A DNA stretch of 64,000 nt from Mariniphaga sp041687215. Lineage in GTDB: Bacteria; Bacteroidota; Bacteroidia; Bacteroidales; Prolixibacteraceae. Positions 23,775 through 32,846 of this stretch are shown here, one piece after another; position 1 is the first letter of the stretch, and each line of letters starts with the position of its first letter. Below the pieces are notes generated by a model. It did not search any database. It worked only from the letters and a program-made list of their open reading frames with translations, and was not told the origin of the DNA. The position numbers and the translations under genes were made by a program. The DNA is taken from the NCBI RefSeq assembly GCF_041687215.1, contig NZ_JAWLCI010000001.1, positions 1 to 64,000 of the forward strand, in the 5' to 3' direction.

Positions 23775-25265
23775 ATGTTAAAAAAAGTACAAATTTCACT
23801 TCAGCCCCTTGGAAAAAGAATCTCGGTTAACCAGGGCACGCCGTTAATTGATGTGCTGCATGAATACGGTGTGGAGTTTCCTTGTGGCGGTAAAGGAACC
23901 TGCGGACGCTGCAAGGTGAAACTTTTACAAGGCAAATTGCAGGCAGATGCTGTTCAGCAGAAAAAACTGAAAAAACTGAATTTGGGGAAAGATTGGCGCC
24001 TGGCTTGTTTTTGCAAGGCAGAATCCGACTTTACTATAGAAATTTCACAGTTTGAAGAGATCATTCTGGCCGACAATTCTACATTCAGTTTTTCGCCGGG
24101 CGAAGGCTTTGGTATTGCGGTGGATGTTGGAACCACTACCCTGGTGGCCCAGTTGCTCAATTTAAAAACAGGCCATGTGCTGGATGCGGCTACGGCTTTA
24201 AACCCACAGGTAAAATTTGGTGGCGACCTTATTTCGCGCATCCAAAGTTGCCTTGATGGAAAACAGGATGAAATGCAAATGCTGATACGCAAAAAAACCG
24301 GGGAAATGATTCAGTCCCTACTGGAAAAACATCAGGTGGAAATTTCAAAAGTGGTTCTGGTGGGCAACACAGTCATGCACCATATTTTTTCGGGGTTGAA
24401 TGTGCAGTCGCTTTCGTTTTACCCTTTTGAATCGCCAGACCTTGGTATGCAGCATTTTTCAGGAGAACAACTAAAATGGAAGTTGCCCCGCGAAACAACA
24501 AATCGTTTTTACCCCTCCATTGGCAGTTTTGTGGGCAGCGATATTTTGGCCGGAATTGCCGCCACCAATATGGCTGAAAAGGAAAACTTTTCCATTCTAA
24601 TTGATTTGGGCACCAACGGTGAAATTGTACTGGGCAACCGAGAAAAAATAATCTGTGCTTCAACGGCAGCAGGGCCGGCGTTCGAGGGAGCAAAAATCAG
24701 TCAGGGAATGCGGGCGGTTACGGGCGCCATTTCATCCGTTCAGGTTGAATCCGGGAAAATGAAATGCCATGTAATTGGCAATGTGCCGCCAAAAGGACTT
24801 TGTGGCAGCGGTCTTATTGATGCCATGGCCGTATTGCTTCAGCAGGAAAAAATCGGGATGTTTGGTGAAATCAACTCAGGTGAAGACAAAATAAAATTGG
24901 CGTCCGGTGTTTTTCTGACCCAAAAAGACATTCGAGAGTTTCAACTGGCCAAAGCCGCCATTGCAGCCGGATTACAAATACTTCTGAATACGTTTAAAAT
25001 CACCTTCAATGAAGTTGAAAACGTTTTTATTGCCGGCGGTTTCGGGAATTTCCTAAACCTGCGACATGTTATTCAAACCGGATTAATTGAAACTCCAGAA
25101 GAAAAAATCATAAAAATGGGAAACACAGCGCTCATTGGCGCCAAAATGTTTTTGTTCGAAAATGATTCATCCATTCAAAAAATTCTGGAAAAAACTTCGC
25201 ACATCAATCTGGAAGCAAATTCGGATTTTCAGGATATTTATGTGGAAAAGCTGATGCTGACCTAA
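23775..25265 (+). CDS. RACo-like 2Fe-2S ferredoxin-ASKHA ATPase
   Basis: The 496-aa protein joins an N-terminal 2Fe-2S ferredoxin domain (F-P-C-G-G-K-G-T-C-G-R-C with C-x5-C-x2-C, then a distal C-F-C) to a C-terminal DUF4445/ASKHA kinase-like domain (V-D-V-G-T-T-T-L-V-A, L-I-D-L-G-T-N-G-E-I-V, A-S-T-A-A-G-P-A-F-E-G, F-I-A-G-G-F-G-N-F-L). The domain order matches reductive activators of corrinoid proteins, which use ATP and a reduced cluster to restore Co(I). No corrinoid methyltransferase gene is in the window, so the partner is unknown. The start at 23775 is preferred over a TTG 49 codons upstream because of the promoter box between them. Its stop overlaps the converging rlmN stop. Confidence 0.85.
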   Translation: MLKKVQISLQPLGKRISVNQGTPLIDVLHEYGVEFPCGGKGTCGRCKVKLLQGKLQADAVQQKKLKKLNLGKDWRLACFCKAESDFTIEISQFEEIILADNSTFSFSPGEGFGIAVDVGTTTLVAQLLNLKTGHVLDAATALNPQVKFGGDLISRIQSCLDGKQDEMQMLIRKKTGEMIQSLLEKHQVEISKVVLVGNTVMHHIFSGLNVQSLSFYPFESPDLGMQHFSGEQLKWKLPRETTNRFYPSIGSFVGSDILAGIAATNMAEKENFSILIDLGTNGEIVLGNREKIICASTAAGPAFEGAKISQGMRAVTGAISSVQVESGKMKCHVIGNVPPKGLCGSGLIDAMAVLLQQEKIGMFGEINSGEDKIKLASGVFLTQKDIREFQLAKAAIAAGLQILLNTFKITFNEVENVFIAGGFGNFLNLRHVIQTGLIETPEEKIIKMGNTALIGAKMFLFENDSSIQKILEKTSHINLEANSDFQDIYVEKLMLT

Positions 25266-26284
25266 GCACCGCTCAACTCTTTAGTAGAAAGCAACCCACA
25301 AGCTGCGTAAATATCCTGGCCACGCGAAGCACGGATTGTAGTTAAAATTCCCTTTTGGTTGAGTTGTTCCTTAAACCGCTGAATGGTGTCTTCGCCCGGA
25401 CTTTTCAATGGCGTTCCAGGCACCGGGTGAAACCGGATAAGGTTGATGCGGCATTTCAATCCGCTGAGCAGCCGGGCCAGCTCCTTTACATGACGAGGCG
25501 AATCATTCAGTCCTTCAAACAAAATATACTCGAACGACACACGCCGCTGCCGGCCAAAATCCCAGCCTTTAATTTCATTCACCACCTCGTCAACCGGATA
25601 TGCCACCTGCACCGGCATCAGTTTCTGGCGTTCGTCGTTAAATGGTGTGTGCAAACTTACAGCTAAGTGTGCTTCGCTTTTTTCGAGAAAGGTGAGCATC
25701 CCCGGAATGATGCCGATGGTGGAAACCGTAATCCGCCGCGGACTCATGGCAAAACCCCAGTCAGCAGTAAATATTTCAAGGCTTTTCAGCACTTCATCCA
25801 GATTGTCGAACGGTTCGCCCATACCCATGTAAACGATGTTGGTAACCTCACCGGCTTCTTCAATGCTTTTTACCTGATTTACAATTTCGCCGGCAGTGAG
25901 CTGCCCCTGAAAACCTTGTTTGGCCGTAAAACAAAACAGGCAACCCATTTTGCAGCCTACCTGCGAACTTACACAAACCGTAATGCGGTCGCGTTCGGGT
26001 ATCATGGCCGTTTCAACAAATTTGTGGCCGGTGGTAGGGAACAAATATTTTTTGGTTCCATCTTTACTTTTCTGTATCCGAGTGGGAGCCACTAATCCAA
26101 TTTCATACTTTTCAGTAAGTTGTTCTCTGGCGTTTTTAGAAAGGTTGGTCATCTCCTCAATGGTCGAAATCTCTTTTTTATACAACCAGTCGGCCATTTG
26201 CCTGGCGGTAAATTTGGGCAAACCAAGTTCTTTTGCCACCAGTTGCAACTCTGTAAGTGTCTTTCCGTAAAGCTTTTCCTTCAT
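25262..26284 (-). CDS. rlmN: Dual-specificity 23S rRNA A2503 / tRNA A37 methyltransferase
   Basis: RlmN is a radical SAM enzyme that methylates C2 of A2503 in 23S rRNA and A37 in some tRNAs. The 340-aa protein has C-K-M-G-C-L-F-C (C-x3-C-x2-C), the preceding V-C-V-S-S-Q-V-G motif, M-G-M-G-E-P-F-D-N, and near the C-terminus R-A-S-R-G-Q-D-I-Y-A-A-C-G-L-L with the catalytic Cys. The start is the ATG before K-E-K-L-Y-G-K; a 24-codon upstream extension crosses the promoter. A -7 box lies at 26301-26308. Confidence 0.96.
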   Translation of the reverse strand: MKEKLYGKTLTELQLVAKELGLPKFTARQMADWLYKKEISTIEEMTNLSKNAREQLTEKYEIGLVAPTRIQKSKDGTKKYLFPTTGHKFVETAMIPERDRITVCVSSQVGCKMGCLFCFTAKQGFQGQLTAGEIVNQVKSIEEAGEVTNIVYMGMGEPFDNLDEVLKSLEIFTADWGFAMSPRRITVSTIGIIPGMLTFLEKSEAHLAVSLHTPFNDERQKLMPVQVAYPVDEVVNEIKGWDFGRQRRVSFEYILFEGLNDSPRHVKELARLLSGLKCRINLIRFHPVPGTPLKSPGEDTIQRFKEQLNQKGILTTIRASRGQDIYAACGLLSTKELSGA

Positions 26285-26300
26285 CCTGAAAAATTTAAGG

Positions 26301-26308
26301 CAAAGATA
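26301..26308 (-). promoter_or_regulatory. -7 promoter box of rlmN
   Basis: Minus-strand TATCTTTG matches TAnnTTTG, 16 bases before the ATG at 26284. It supports that start. Confidence 0.55.
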
Positions 26309-26458
26309 GAGGAAAATCCTCAAATGAATAATCTGCCAAATGGAGGAAGAATACAAAAAAAATATACCGATTATTTCTGAAAATTAAGGAATTAGTTAAC
26401 CTGCGATTTTGAAAAATCAAAAATTTTAACTATAATGAAACAATTAAAAACAATAAAA

Positions 26459-27001
26459 ATGAAAATAATAAAAAATACATCAGGAATTGCTTTATTCGGA
26501 TTATTCAAGTCAAATCCGGGAAGTCCTGTTTCGGGAGCCCAAATTTACCTCGAAACTGAACCAGGCAAAAAACTTATTGCTTTTCAGCAAACCGGGGATG
26601 CAGGTGGAGCAACTTTTTCTCATCTTGACAAAGGGGTTTACAAAATCTTTTTGGAGATTCCCAAACAAAAAGACAGCCTGCAGGACAAGTCAGAAAGTGC
26701 AGCAGCCAATTTTTTGGTTGGTTACCACAGCAAAAAAATGATCCTGCTTTTTCAAAATCCATTAGGAAATTTTTTGGTGAAATTTACTGATGTTGAAAAA
26801 CTGGCCGAATCAAACATTACACCTATGCACGAAACAGAAGGCACTGAATCAAATGCCCGAATTGCAATTTGCAAAATGGAAGTTAATGGTAATTATGGAA
26901 AGTTAGCAATCAAATTATCAGCACTTTCAGAAAAGAAATTTCAAAAACAGGTAAAAAAATACGAACAAGATGCAGAAATGGCTCTTATTTCGACTTTTTA
27001 A
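26459..27001 (+). CDS. Secreted Cna-B-like protein, paralogue 1
   Basis: I do not recognise a named family. The 180-aa product aligns by eye with the next gene over most of its length: P-G-S-P-V-S-G-A-Q-I-Y-L, F-Q-Q-T-G-D-A-G-G-A-T-F-S-H-L-D-K-G-V-Y-K-I, V-G-Y-H-S-K-K and N-I-T-P. The first half looks like a small beta-sandwich of the carboxypeptidase-regulatory/Cna-B type. Its N-terminal hydrophobic stretch is weak as a signal peptide, unlike that of paralogue 2. The start was set at 26459 by alignment with the paralogue; an ATG at 26435 is in frame and possible. Confidence 0.65.
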   Translation: MKIIKNTSGIALFGLFKSNPGSPVSGAQIYLETEPGKKLIAFQQTGDAGGATFSHLDKGVYKIFLEIPKQKDSLQDKSESAAANFLVGYHSKKMILLFQNPLGNFLVKFTDVEKLAESNITPMHETEGTESNARIAICKMEVNGNYGKLAIKLSALSEKKFQKQVKKYEQDAEMALISTF

Positions 27002-27099
27002 CCTGTTGAATTCTGTAATTTAATTTTAACTGAGCAGAAAAAAATAAGGTTATTTCTGAAAAAAATAGCTGATATTTGAATAAATAAAAAATCATCATC

Positions 27100-27651
27100 A
27101 TGAAAACGATACTACTTTCTACAATTTTAAGCGTTTTTGCAATTATTGGATTTCTTTTTACGCCGGGTGAACCTGTACCGGGAGCTGAGGTTTATATCAG
27201 GCAGGAAGGAAACAATCAACCGGCTGCTTTTATGCAAACAGGCGATAACGGGAAAGTCACTTTTTCGCACCTCACAAGCGGAGTTTACCGTATTGAGGTT
27301 ACTCTTCCGCAACAATCAGGCAAACTGATGCGCGGGCGCGATAATATTGATTGTGAACTGCAGGTAGGTTACCACAGCGACAAAAAACAATATTTTTTGC
27401 GTGAACCGGAAGGTTTTTTCACATTCAACTATTCCAAAATAAAACGACTGGAAAATAAAAACATCACACCGGTTTACAATCTTTTTTACGATGGAGATGT
27501 TAAGGTTGTTGAAATTGGAAAATTTGAAGCAAGCAGCAACAACGCCAGTTTTACGCTTGAGATGAGAGCACAAAAGCCAAAGAAATTTGAAAAAATGGTA
27601 GAAAAGGTAAAAAGCGACATTGAAATGGTTACCATTAGAAATGCCAGGTAA
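27100..27651 (+). CDS. Secreted Cna-B-like protein, paralogue 2
   Basis: The 183-aa protein has a good signal peptide or anchor (M-K-T-I-L-L-S-T-I-L-S-V-F-A-I-I-G-F) followed by P-G-E-P-V-P-G-A-E-V-Y-I, M-Q-T-G-D-N-G-K-V-T-F-S-H-L-T-S-G-V-Y-R-I, V-G-Y-H-S-D-K-K and N-I-T-P, all shared with the preceding gene. The C-terminal half ends in a lysine-rich amphipathic helix in both. It arose by tandem duplication with later divergence. No catalytic site is evident; a periplasmic or surface role is guessed. Confidence 0.7.
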   Translation: MKTILLSTILSVFAIIGFLFTPGEPVPGAEVYIRQEGNNQPAAFMQTGDNGKVTFSHLTSGVYRIEVTLPQQSGKLMRGRDNIDCELQVGYHSDKKQYFLREPEGFFTFNYSKIKRLENKNITPVYNLFYDGDVKVVEIGKFEASSNNASFTLEMRAQKPKKFEKMVEKVKSDIEMVTIRNAR

Positions 27652-27661
27652 ATCGTTTAAA

Positions 27662-27702
27662 CGGAAAGCAGAAAAACCAAAAAGGGATTTCACTGCTTTC
27701 CA
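27662..27702. terminator. Hairpin between converging genes
   Basis: GGAAAGCAG (27663-27671) pairs with CTGCTTTCC (27693-27701). It sits between paralogue 2 and kbl, which converge. No clear T run follows, so it may act as a weak or factor-assisted end. Confidence 0.5.
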
Positions 27703-27711
27703 TCCGCGGAA

Positions 27712-28899
27712 TTAAATAATATTCAACTCCTTCCCTACTTTTATGAAGGCTTCTATGGCCTGGTCAATTTCTTCTGTGTTATGGGCAGCCGATAGTTGAA
27801 CACGAATGCGTGCTTTTCCTCGTGGAACCACCGGAAAGCAGAAACCAATCACATACACTCCTTCTTTTAGCAATTCGTCAGCAAACTTTATGGCCAGTGG
27901 TTCGTCGTAAATCATAACAGGAACAATGGCCGTATTTCCTTTTACCAGGTCGAAACCGGCTTTTTTCATTTTGTCTCTGAAATACTTGGCATTCTTCATG
28001 GTTTTGGATTGCAGTTTGTTCGATTCAGTAAGCATTTCCAAAACTTTCATGGTAGCCCCAACAGTTGCCGGCGCCAGTGTATTCGAAAACAAGTATGGAC
28101 GTGACCGCTGCCTAAGCATTTCAATAATTTCTTTTCGGCCCGAAGTGCAACCTCCGTTGCCACCACCCAGAGCTTTGCCAAAAGTTGTAGTTATGATGTC
28201 AATTTTTCCCAGTAACCCGAAATGCTCTGCCGTGCCGCGTCCGTTTTTTCCGATGTAACCAGTTGCGTGCGAATCGTCAACCATAACCAGAGCATCGTAT
28301 TTATCAGCCAGTTCCACAATTTTGGGCAGTTTGGCCATATCGCCGTCCATGGAAAAAACACCGTCAGTAACAATCAACCGGTATTTGGCTTCCGATGCTT
28401 CTTTCAGGCATTTTTCCAAATCTTTCATATTGGAGTGCTTATAACGAAAGCGTTGTGCTTTGCAAAGGCGAACCCCATCAATAATGGAAGCATGGTTCAA
28501 TTCGTCGGAAATGATAGCTGAATCTTCGCCCAACAATGGTTCAAAAACCCCGCCGTTGGCATCGAAACAGGCACAGTATAAAATGGTATCTTCGGTACCC
28601 AAAAACTCCGAAACTTTTTGTTCCAGCTCTTTATGAATTTCCTGTGTTCCGCAGATAAAACGCACCGACGACAATCCAAACCCCCAGTAGTTCATTACTT
28701 CCTGGGCTGCTTTTACCACCTCGGGATGGTTGGCCAGTCCGAGGTAATTGTTGGCACAAAAATTCAATACCGTTTCACCTGTAGATACACGGATTTCAGA
28801 ATCCTGTGATGAAGAAATAATTCGTTCTGATTTGTATAATCCCTGCTCTTTCAGTTCTTCAAGTGTTTTGAGCAGATTTTGTTTCATTTGGCCGTACAT
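27712..28899 (-). CDS. kbl: 2-amino-3-ketobutyrate CoA ligase (glycine C-acetyltransferase)
   Basis: Kbl splits 2-amino-3-oxobutyrate with CoA to glycine and acetyl-CoA, the second step of threonine breakdown. The 395-aa alpha-oxoamine synthase has N-F-C-A-N-N-Y-L-G-L near the start, V-R-F-I-C-G-T-Q, V-D-D-S-H-A-T-G and the PLP lysine in T-T-F-G-K-A-L-G-G-G-N-G-G, which fits Kbl better than BioF or HemA. The start at 28899 fits the family; the longer frame adds residues across the likely promoter. Threonine dehydrogenase, the usual neighbour, is not in the window. Confidence 0.92.
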   Translation of the reverse strand: MYGQMKQNLLKTLEELKEQGLYKSERIISSSQDSEIRVSTGETVLNFCANNYLGLANHPEVVKAAQEVMNYWGFGLSSVRFICGTQEIHKELEQKVSEFLGTEDTILYCACFDANGGVFEPLLGEDSAIISDELNHASIIDGVRLCKAQRFRYKHSNMKDLEKCLKEASEAKYRLIVTDGVFSMDGDMAKLPKIVELADKYDALVMVDDSHATGYIGKNGRGTAEHFGLLGKIDIITTTFGKALGGGNGGCTSGRKEIIEMLRQRSRPYLFSNTLAPATVGATMKVLEMLTESNKLQSKTMKNAKYFRDKMKKAGFDLVKGNTAIVPVMIYDEPLAIKFADELLKEGVYVIGFCFPVVPRGKARIRVQLSAAHNTEEIDQAIEAFIKVGKELNII

Positions 28900-28981
28900 A
28901 AATATATATTTTAGTGTTACAAAATAAATAAACAAAATTCAGATAAAGCGTGATAAATTGCAGAAATGATTTGAAGGAAAG

Positions 28982-28989
28982 TAGTTTTG
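28982..28989 (+). promoter_or_regulatory. -7 promoter box of the sulfatase gene
   Basis: TAGTTTTG matches TAnnTTTG, 71 bases before the ATG at 29061. Confidence 0.45.
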
Positions 28990-29060
28990 GTTACTTTTAC
29001 ATCTCAGTTTTTTCTCTGTCAGGAAAAAGTTTTTATAAATGACTGCAACTTATTATTATC

Positions 29061-30566
29061 ATGGAAAATCAAGTCAATAAAAAAAGCAATTTTCTTTTAA
29101 CAGTAATAATATGTCTTTTTTTTGCAATACCGGAAACAATTGCCCAAAAACCCAACATACTTCTCATTATTTCCGACGACCTGAACACCCGAATCGGACC
29201 TTACATGAATATTGACAAACACACGCCACATCTCGACCGGCTGGCCAATGAAGGTGTACAATTTACACGTACCTTTTGCCAGTACCCGATTTGCGGGCCT
29301 TCGCGGGCTTCGTTTATGAGCGGGCTTTACCCTGAAACCAATGGCGTTTTAAACAATAACGACCAGCCCGGAAGCTACAAAAAAGAGACACCGGAACTCG
29401 CTGAACATCCTTCAATGGCCGGCTTTTTTCGCGAAAACGGCTACTTCACAGCACGGGTTTCAAAAATTTATCACATGGGCGTTCCCGGCGGTATTGAGCG
29501 CGGTGAACCCGGTGGCGATGAACCTGACTCGTGGGATTACGCTTATAATGTGATGGCTCCGGAAACTCTTGGGCCAGGGAAACTCGAGCTTCTATCTCCA
29601 AAAAATACTCATTACGGTTCCAATTTTGCCCGGATGATCATCCCCGACAAACTGGAAGAAACTCAGGCCGATTACATGGCTGCAACCCAGGCTATTGCCA
29701 TTCTGGAAAACCGGGCAGGAAAAATCCCGGAGGATGGGACAAACAAACAGCGTATTAAAAAAGACTCTCCGTTTTTCCTGGCTGTAGGGTTTGTCAGGCC
29801 ACATGTGCCACTAATTGCACCCGAAAATTGTTTTGCTCCTTACCCTGAAAATGAGGTGGTTTTGCCACCGCTTAAAATTGGGGAAAATGTTCCGGAACAG
29901 GCATTACGACGGCAAAACGGAAAAGTTTTTGGAATGAATGAACTTCAAAAACGCCAGACCATCAGTGCATACATGGCGAGTGTCCGCTTTATGGATCAAC
30001 AGGTAGGACGACTGCTCCATGCACTCGACCGGTTAAACCTGAGGGAAGAAACCATTGTCATTTTTTTATCCGACCACGGTTATAATCTGGGCGAACACGA
30101 CTGCTGGTCGAAAATAAGTCTGTGGGAAGGAAGCGTTCGTGTTCCTCTTATCATCTCAGTACCGGGTTATGAAAGTAATTACGGAACTTCGTGCTCCACC
30201 ATTACCGAGCTGCTCGACTTGTATCCCACGCTCACCGAATTGTGTGGTTTCGCCGGTAAAGAGCCGGAAATTTTGCAGGGGAAAAGTCTGGCAGGTTACC
30301 TTAATGGGGCAAACCCGGATAATACGGATGCTTACGCATATACAGTTTCATATCAGGGGCGTGATGCTACCCTTCGTACCGACCGCTGGAGATATACCCG
30401 CTGGGGTGAAAACATTGAACAGGAAAATGAAGAATTGTATGATCACAACAATGATCCGGAGGAACTTGTGAATCTTGCTGACAACAAGGATTATAAAAAC
30501 GTACTTGATGAAATGAGAATTAAATTTGAATACGCAAAAAGCAAAGCAGCTTCAGGATTGAAATAA
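29061..30566 (+). CDS. S1-family sulfatase (iduronate-2-sulfatase-like)
   Basis: The 501-aa exported protein (signal peptide ending near I-A-Q) is a type I sulfatase. It starts K-P-N-I-L-L-I-I-S-D-D-L-N with the metal Asp pair and has the maturation motif C78-G-P-S-R, where Cys becomes formylglycine through an anaerobic or FGE enzyme not seen here. F-V-R-P-H-V-P and S-D-H-G-Y-N-L-G-E-H supply the remaining metal and sulfate contacts. S-D-D-L-N and D-H-G-Y-x-L-G-E-H resemble iduronate-2-sulfatases. It likely removes sulfate from algal or animal glycans in the periplasm. Confidence 0.92.
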   Translation: MENQVNKKSNFLLTVIICLFFAIPETIAQKPNILLIISDDLNTRIGPYMNIDKHTPHLDRLANEGVQFTRTFCQYPICGPSRASFMSGLYPETNGVLNNNDQPGSYKKETPELAEHPSMAGFFRENGYFTARVSKIYHMGVPGGIERGEPGGDEPDSWDYAYNVMAPETLGPGKLELLSPKNTHYGSNFARMIIPDKLEETQADYMAATQAIAILENRAGKIPEDGTNKQRIKKDSPFFLAVGFVRPHVPLIAPENCFAPYPENEVVLPPLKIGENVPEQALRRQNGKVFGMNELQKRQTISAYMASVRFMDQQVGRLLHALDRLNLREETIVIFLSDHGYNLGEHDCWSKISLWEGSVRVPLIISVPGYESNYGTSCSTITELLDLYPTLTELCGFAGKEPEILQGKSLAGYLNGANPDNTDAYAYTVSYQGRDATLRTDRWRYTRWGENIEQENEELYDHNNDPEELVNLADNKDYKNVLDEMRIKFEYAKSKAASGLK

Positions 30567-30662
30567 ACAGAAACCATTTTTCTGTTTCAATTTCCGGAAG
30601 TGTCTGTTGGGGTGAAATCCACTATTTTTCTCACTATCTTTCACCTGTTTCCAAAAAATTTA

Positions 30663-30670
30663 TACTTTTG
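30663..30670 (+). promoter_or_regulatory. -7 promoter box of yceD-rpmF
   Basis: TACTTTTG matches TAnnTTTG, 18 bases before the ATG at 30689. An apparent TTG start at 30668 lies inside the box. Confidence 0.6.
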
Positions 30671-30688
30671 CAACACTTTTTTCGAACC

Positions 30689-31216
30689 ATGGGCTGGAGA
30701 GCAAAATACGATGTAGAGTTTAAAGGTCTTAAAAAAGGCCTTCACGAGTTCGAATTTGAGGTTCAGGACACGTTCTTTGAACATTTTGAACAGGGACTGG
30801 TTAGCGTTGGCAACATCAAGGTTAAGTTGAAACTTGAAAGAAGAAGTTCATTTTTGAAACTCTTCTTTAAACTTAACGGATGGGTGGAACTCACCTGCGA
30901 CCGTTGCCTCGAAAACTACCGGCAAAAGATTAAACACAAAAGCGAGCTTTTTGTAAAGTTCGGCGAAAATGATTATGAAGACGACGAAATTATTTGGGTT
31001 TTGCCCGAAGAGCACCGGATTAACCTGGCCCAGTTAATTTATGAATACATTGTTTTAAGCATTCCCATAAGGCATGTGCACCCCCAAAAAAAAGGTGTTA
31101 GCGGATGCAACATGGAAATGCTTGAAGAACTGAAAAAATACGAACACAAAGAGGAAGAAAAAGTAGAAATAGTCGATCCGCGATGGGCGGCTTTAAAAAA
31201 TTGGAATAATAATTAA
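30689..31216 (+). CDS. YceD/DUF177 family protein
   Basis: The 175-aa protein has the DUF177 pattern: a beta-rich N-terminal half, then the C-x2-C motif L-T-C-D-R-C-L-E, and a C-terminal D-P-R-W-A-A-L-K-N-W, the strongly conserved ending. The family precedes rpmF in most bacteria and is linked to 23S rRNA accumulation and bL32. Here rpmF follows after 12 bases. The ATG at 30689 is chosen because the promoter box overlaps the upstream TTG. Confidence 0.9.
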   Translation: MGWRAKYDVEFKGLKKGLHEFEFEVQDTFFEHFEQGLVSVGNIKVKLKLERRSSFLKLFFKLNGWVELTCDRCLENYRQKIKHKSELFVKFGENDYEDDEIIWVLPEEHRINLAQLIYEYIVLSIPIRHVHPQKKGVSGCNMEMLEELKKYEHKEEEKVEIVDPRWAALKNWNNN

Positions 31217-31228
31217 AATTGAAATATC

Positions 31229-31414
31229 ATGGCACATCCAAAGAGCAGAATTTCGAAAACAAGAAGGGACAAAAGGCGTACACATTACAAAGCATCCCTT
31301 CCAACACTTGCTACTTGTTCAAACTGCGGGGCAACGGTAAAATACCATCACATTTGTCCTGAATGCGGATACTACAGAGGCAAACAGGTAATTGAAAAAG
31401 AAATTGCAGTTTAA
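31229..31414 (+). CDS. rpmF: Ribosomal protein bL32
   Basis: This is the 61-aa bL32 of the 50S subunit: M-A-H-P-K-S-R-I-S-K-T-R-R-D-K-R-R, then the zinc-ribbon type C-S-N-C-G and C-P-E-C-G, so it is the zinc-binding (C+) form. The C-terminus G-Y-Y-R-G-K-Q-V is typical. It forms an operon with yceD and is closed by a terminator. plsX, which usually follows, is missing and fabH has its own start region. Confidence 0.97.
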   Translation: MAHPKSRISKTRRDKRRTHYKASLPTLATCSNCGATVKYHHICPECGYYRGKQVIEKEIAV

Positions 31415-31451
31415 AAAAAAGCTGGTCAAATAAAAATGGCCAGCTTTTTTT
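31413..31451 (+). terminator. Terminator after rpmF
   Basis: An A-rich strand and AGCTGG pair with CCAGCT followed by a run of T. It starts at the rpmF stop codon and is strong enough to separate rpmF from fabH. Confidence 0.85.
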
Positions 31452-31604
31452 GACTAATCACCCGGACTTTTCGAACTTAAGAATTGATTGTTCAACAAAA
31501 ACTTAAGTTTTATTTAACATCCTGTTCCTTTATCCCCAGTTCAATACCTTTTCGTCTTAAATTCATTATACCTTCGCGCCCTGTAAAGCAAAAATTATAT
31601 TCAA

Positions 31605-32603
31605 ATGGCTAAAATAAGGGCAGCAATTACCGGTGTGGGTGCATACTTGCCGGAATACCGATTGACAAACGAGGAGCTTAGCACCATGGTTGATACTTCA
31701 GACGAATGGATTATGCAACGAATTGGAATTAAAGAGCGCCGTATTCTGAAAGAAGAAGGAAAAGCTACCAGCTTTATGGGAGCTGAGGCAGTAAAAGAAC
31801 TGTTAAAAAAAACCAACACTTCGCCGGACGAGGTGGATTTGCTCATTTGTGCAACCATTACGCCAGACATGCCATTTCCCGCCACAGCAAACATTATCGC
31901 ACATAAAGCCGAAATACATAATGCCTGGAGTTTCGATTTGAATGCTGCCTGCTCCGGATTTATTTTCGCCCTGGCAACTGCAACCCAATTTATTGAATCG
32001 GGCCGGTACCGCAAAGTAATTGTGGTTGGCGCTGATAAAATGTCGGCCATTACCAATTACAAAGACCGTACAACCTGCCCACTTTTTGGCGATGCCGGAA
32101 CCGCTATTATGCTGGAACCTACCATAGACGAAGTTGGTGTAATGGACTACATTCACCGTGTTGACGGTTTGGGGCGCCATCACCTGCACATGAAAGCAGG
32201 CGGTTCATTGCGACCGGCTTCCTGCCAAACAGTTGAAAACGAAGAACACTTTGTTTACCAGGAAGGTCAGACAGTTTTTAAATATGCTGTAACCGGGATG
32301 GCCGATGTTGCTGCCGAAATTATGGAACGCCACCAACTCAAATCTGAAGATGTTTCCTGGCTGGTTCCGCACCAGGCCAATATGCGCATTATTGATGCCA
32401 CAGCCAGAAGGATGGGCGTTAGCAAAGACAAGGTAATGATCAACATCCAGAAATATGGCAACACAACAGCAGCAACCATTCCGTTGTGCCTGTGGGATTA
32501 CGAAAAAAAGTTAAAAAAAGGTGACAATATTATTCTGGCTGCCTTTGGCGCTGGTTTTACCTGGGGAAGCGTTTACCTGAAATGGGCTTATAACAGTCAA
32601 TAA
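31605..32603 (+). CDS. fabH: Beta-ketoacyl-ACP synthase III
   Basis: FabH condenses acetyl-CoA or a branched acyl-CoA with malonyl-ACP to start fatty-acid synthesis. The 332-aa thiolase-fold protein shows the catalytic triad: C116 in L-N-A-A-C-S-G-F, His in V-P-H-Q-A-N and Asn in Y-G-N-T-T-A-A. The N-terminal T-S-D-E-W-I-x-x-R-x-G-I-x-x-R motif is clear. Starter-unit choice cannot be read here. A weak -7-like TACCTTCG lies about 30 bases before the ATG. Confidence 0.95.
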   Translation: MAKIRAAITGVGAYLPEYRLTNEELSTMVDTSDEWIMQRIGIKERRILKEEGKATSFMGAEAVKELLKKTNTSPDEVDLLICATITPDMPFPATANIIAHKAEIHNAWSFDLNAACSGFIFALATATQFIESGRYRKVIVVGADKMSAITNYKDRTTCPLFGDAGTAIMLEPTIDEVGVMDYIHRVDGLGRHHLHMKAGGSLRPASCQTVENEEHFVYQEGQTVFKYAVTGMADVAAEIMERHQLKSEDVSWLVPHQANMRIIDATARRMGVSKDKVMINIQKYGNTTAATIPLCLWDYEKKLKKGDNIILAAFGAGFTWGSVYLKWAYNSQ

Positions 32604-32846
32604 AGATTTCCAGCGATTTTAAAATATGCCATTGGTCTTCTTCACTTCTGAACAGATAAATTAACCGCAGGCATTGTTGTACAAGGAATTATTTGTAATT
32701 TCATCCGGTTTTTAACAGGAAGAGAGGTTTATTTTCCTGAATCTGGTTTTACTGATAATATAAATGAAAACTAAAGAGCATTAAATTGTCTTTAGTAAAC
32801 CTGACAAAATATTATAAATTTCCGGTTTCAATGAACATATAATAAA

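Noticed and set aside
27712..28899. Threonine degradation operon
   Set aside because: Only kbl is here; no threonine dehydrogenase lies on either side, so no operon can be claimed.
32604..32846. Possible decayed gene between fabH and bactofilin
   Set aside because: Only a 38-codon stretch without a start or recognisable motif is open; I could not support a gene or pseudogene.
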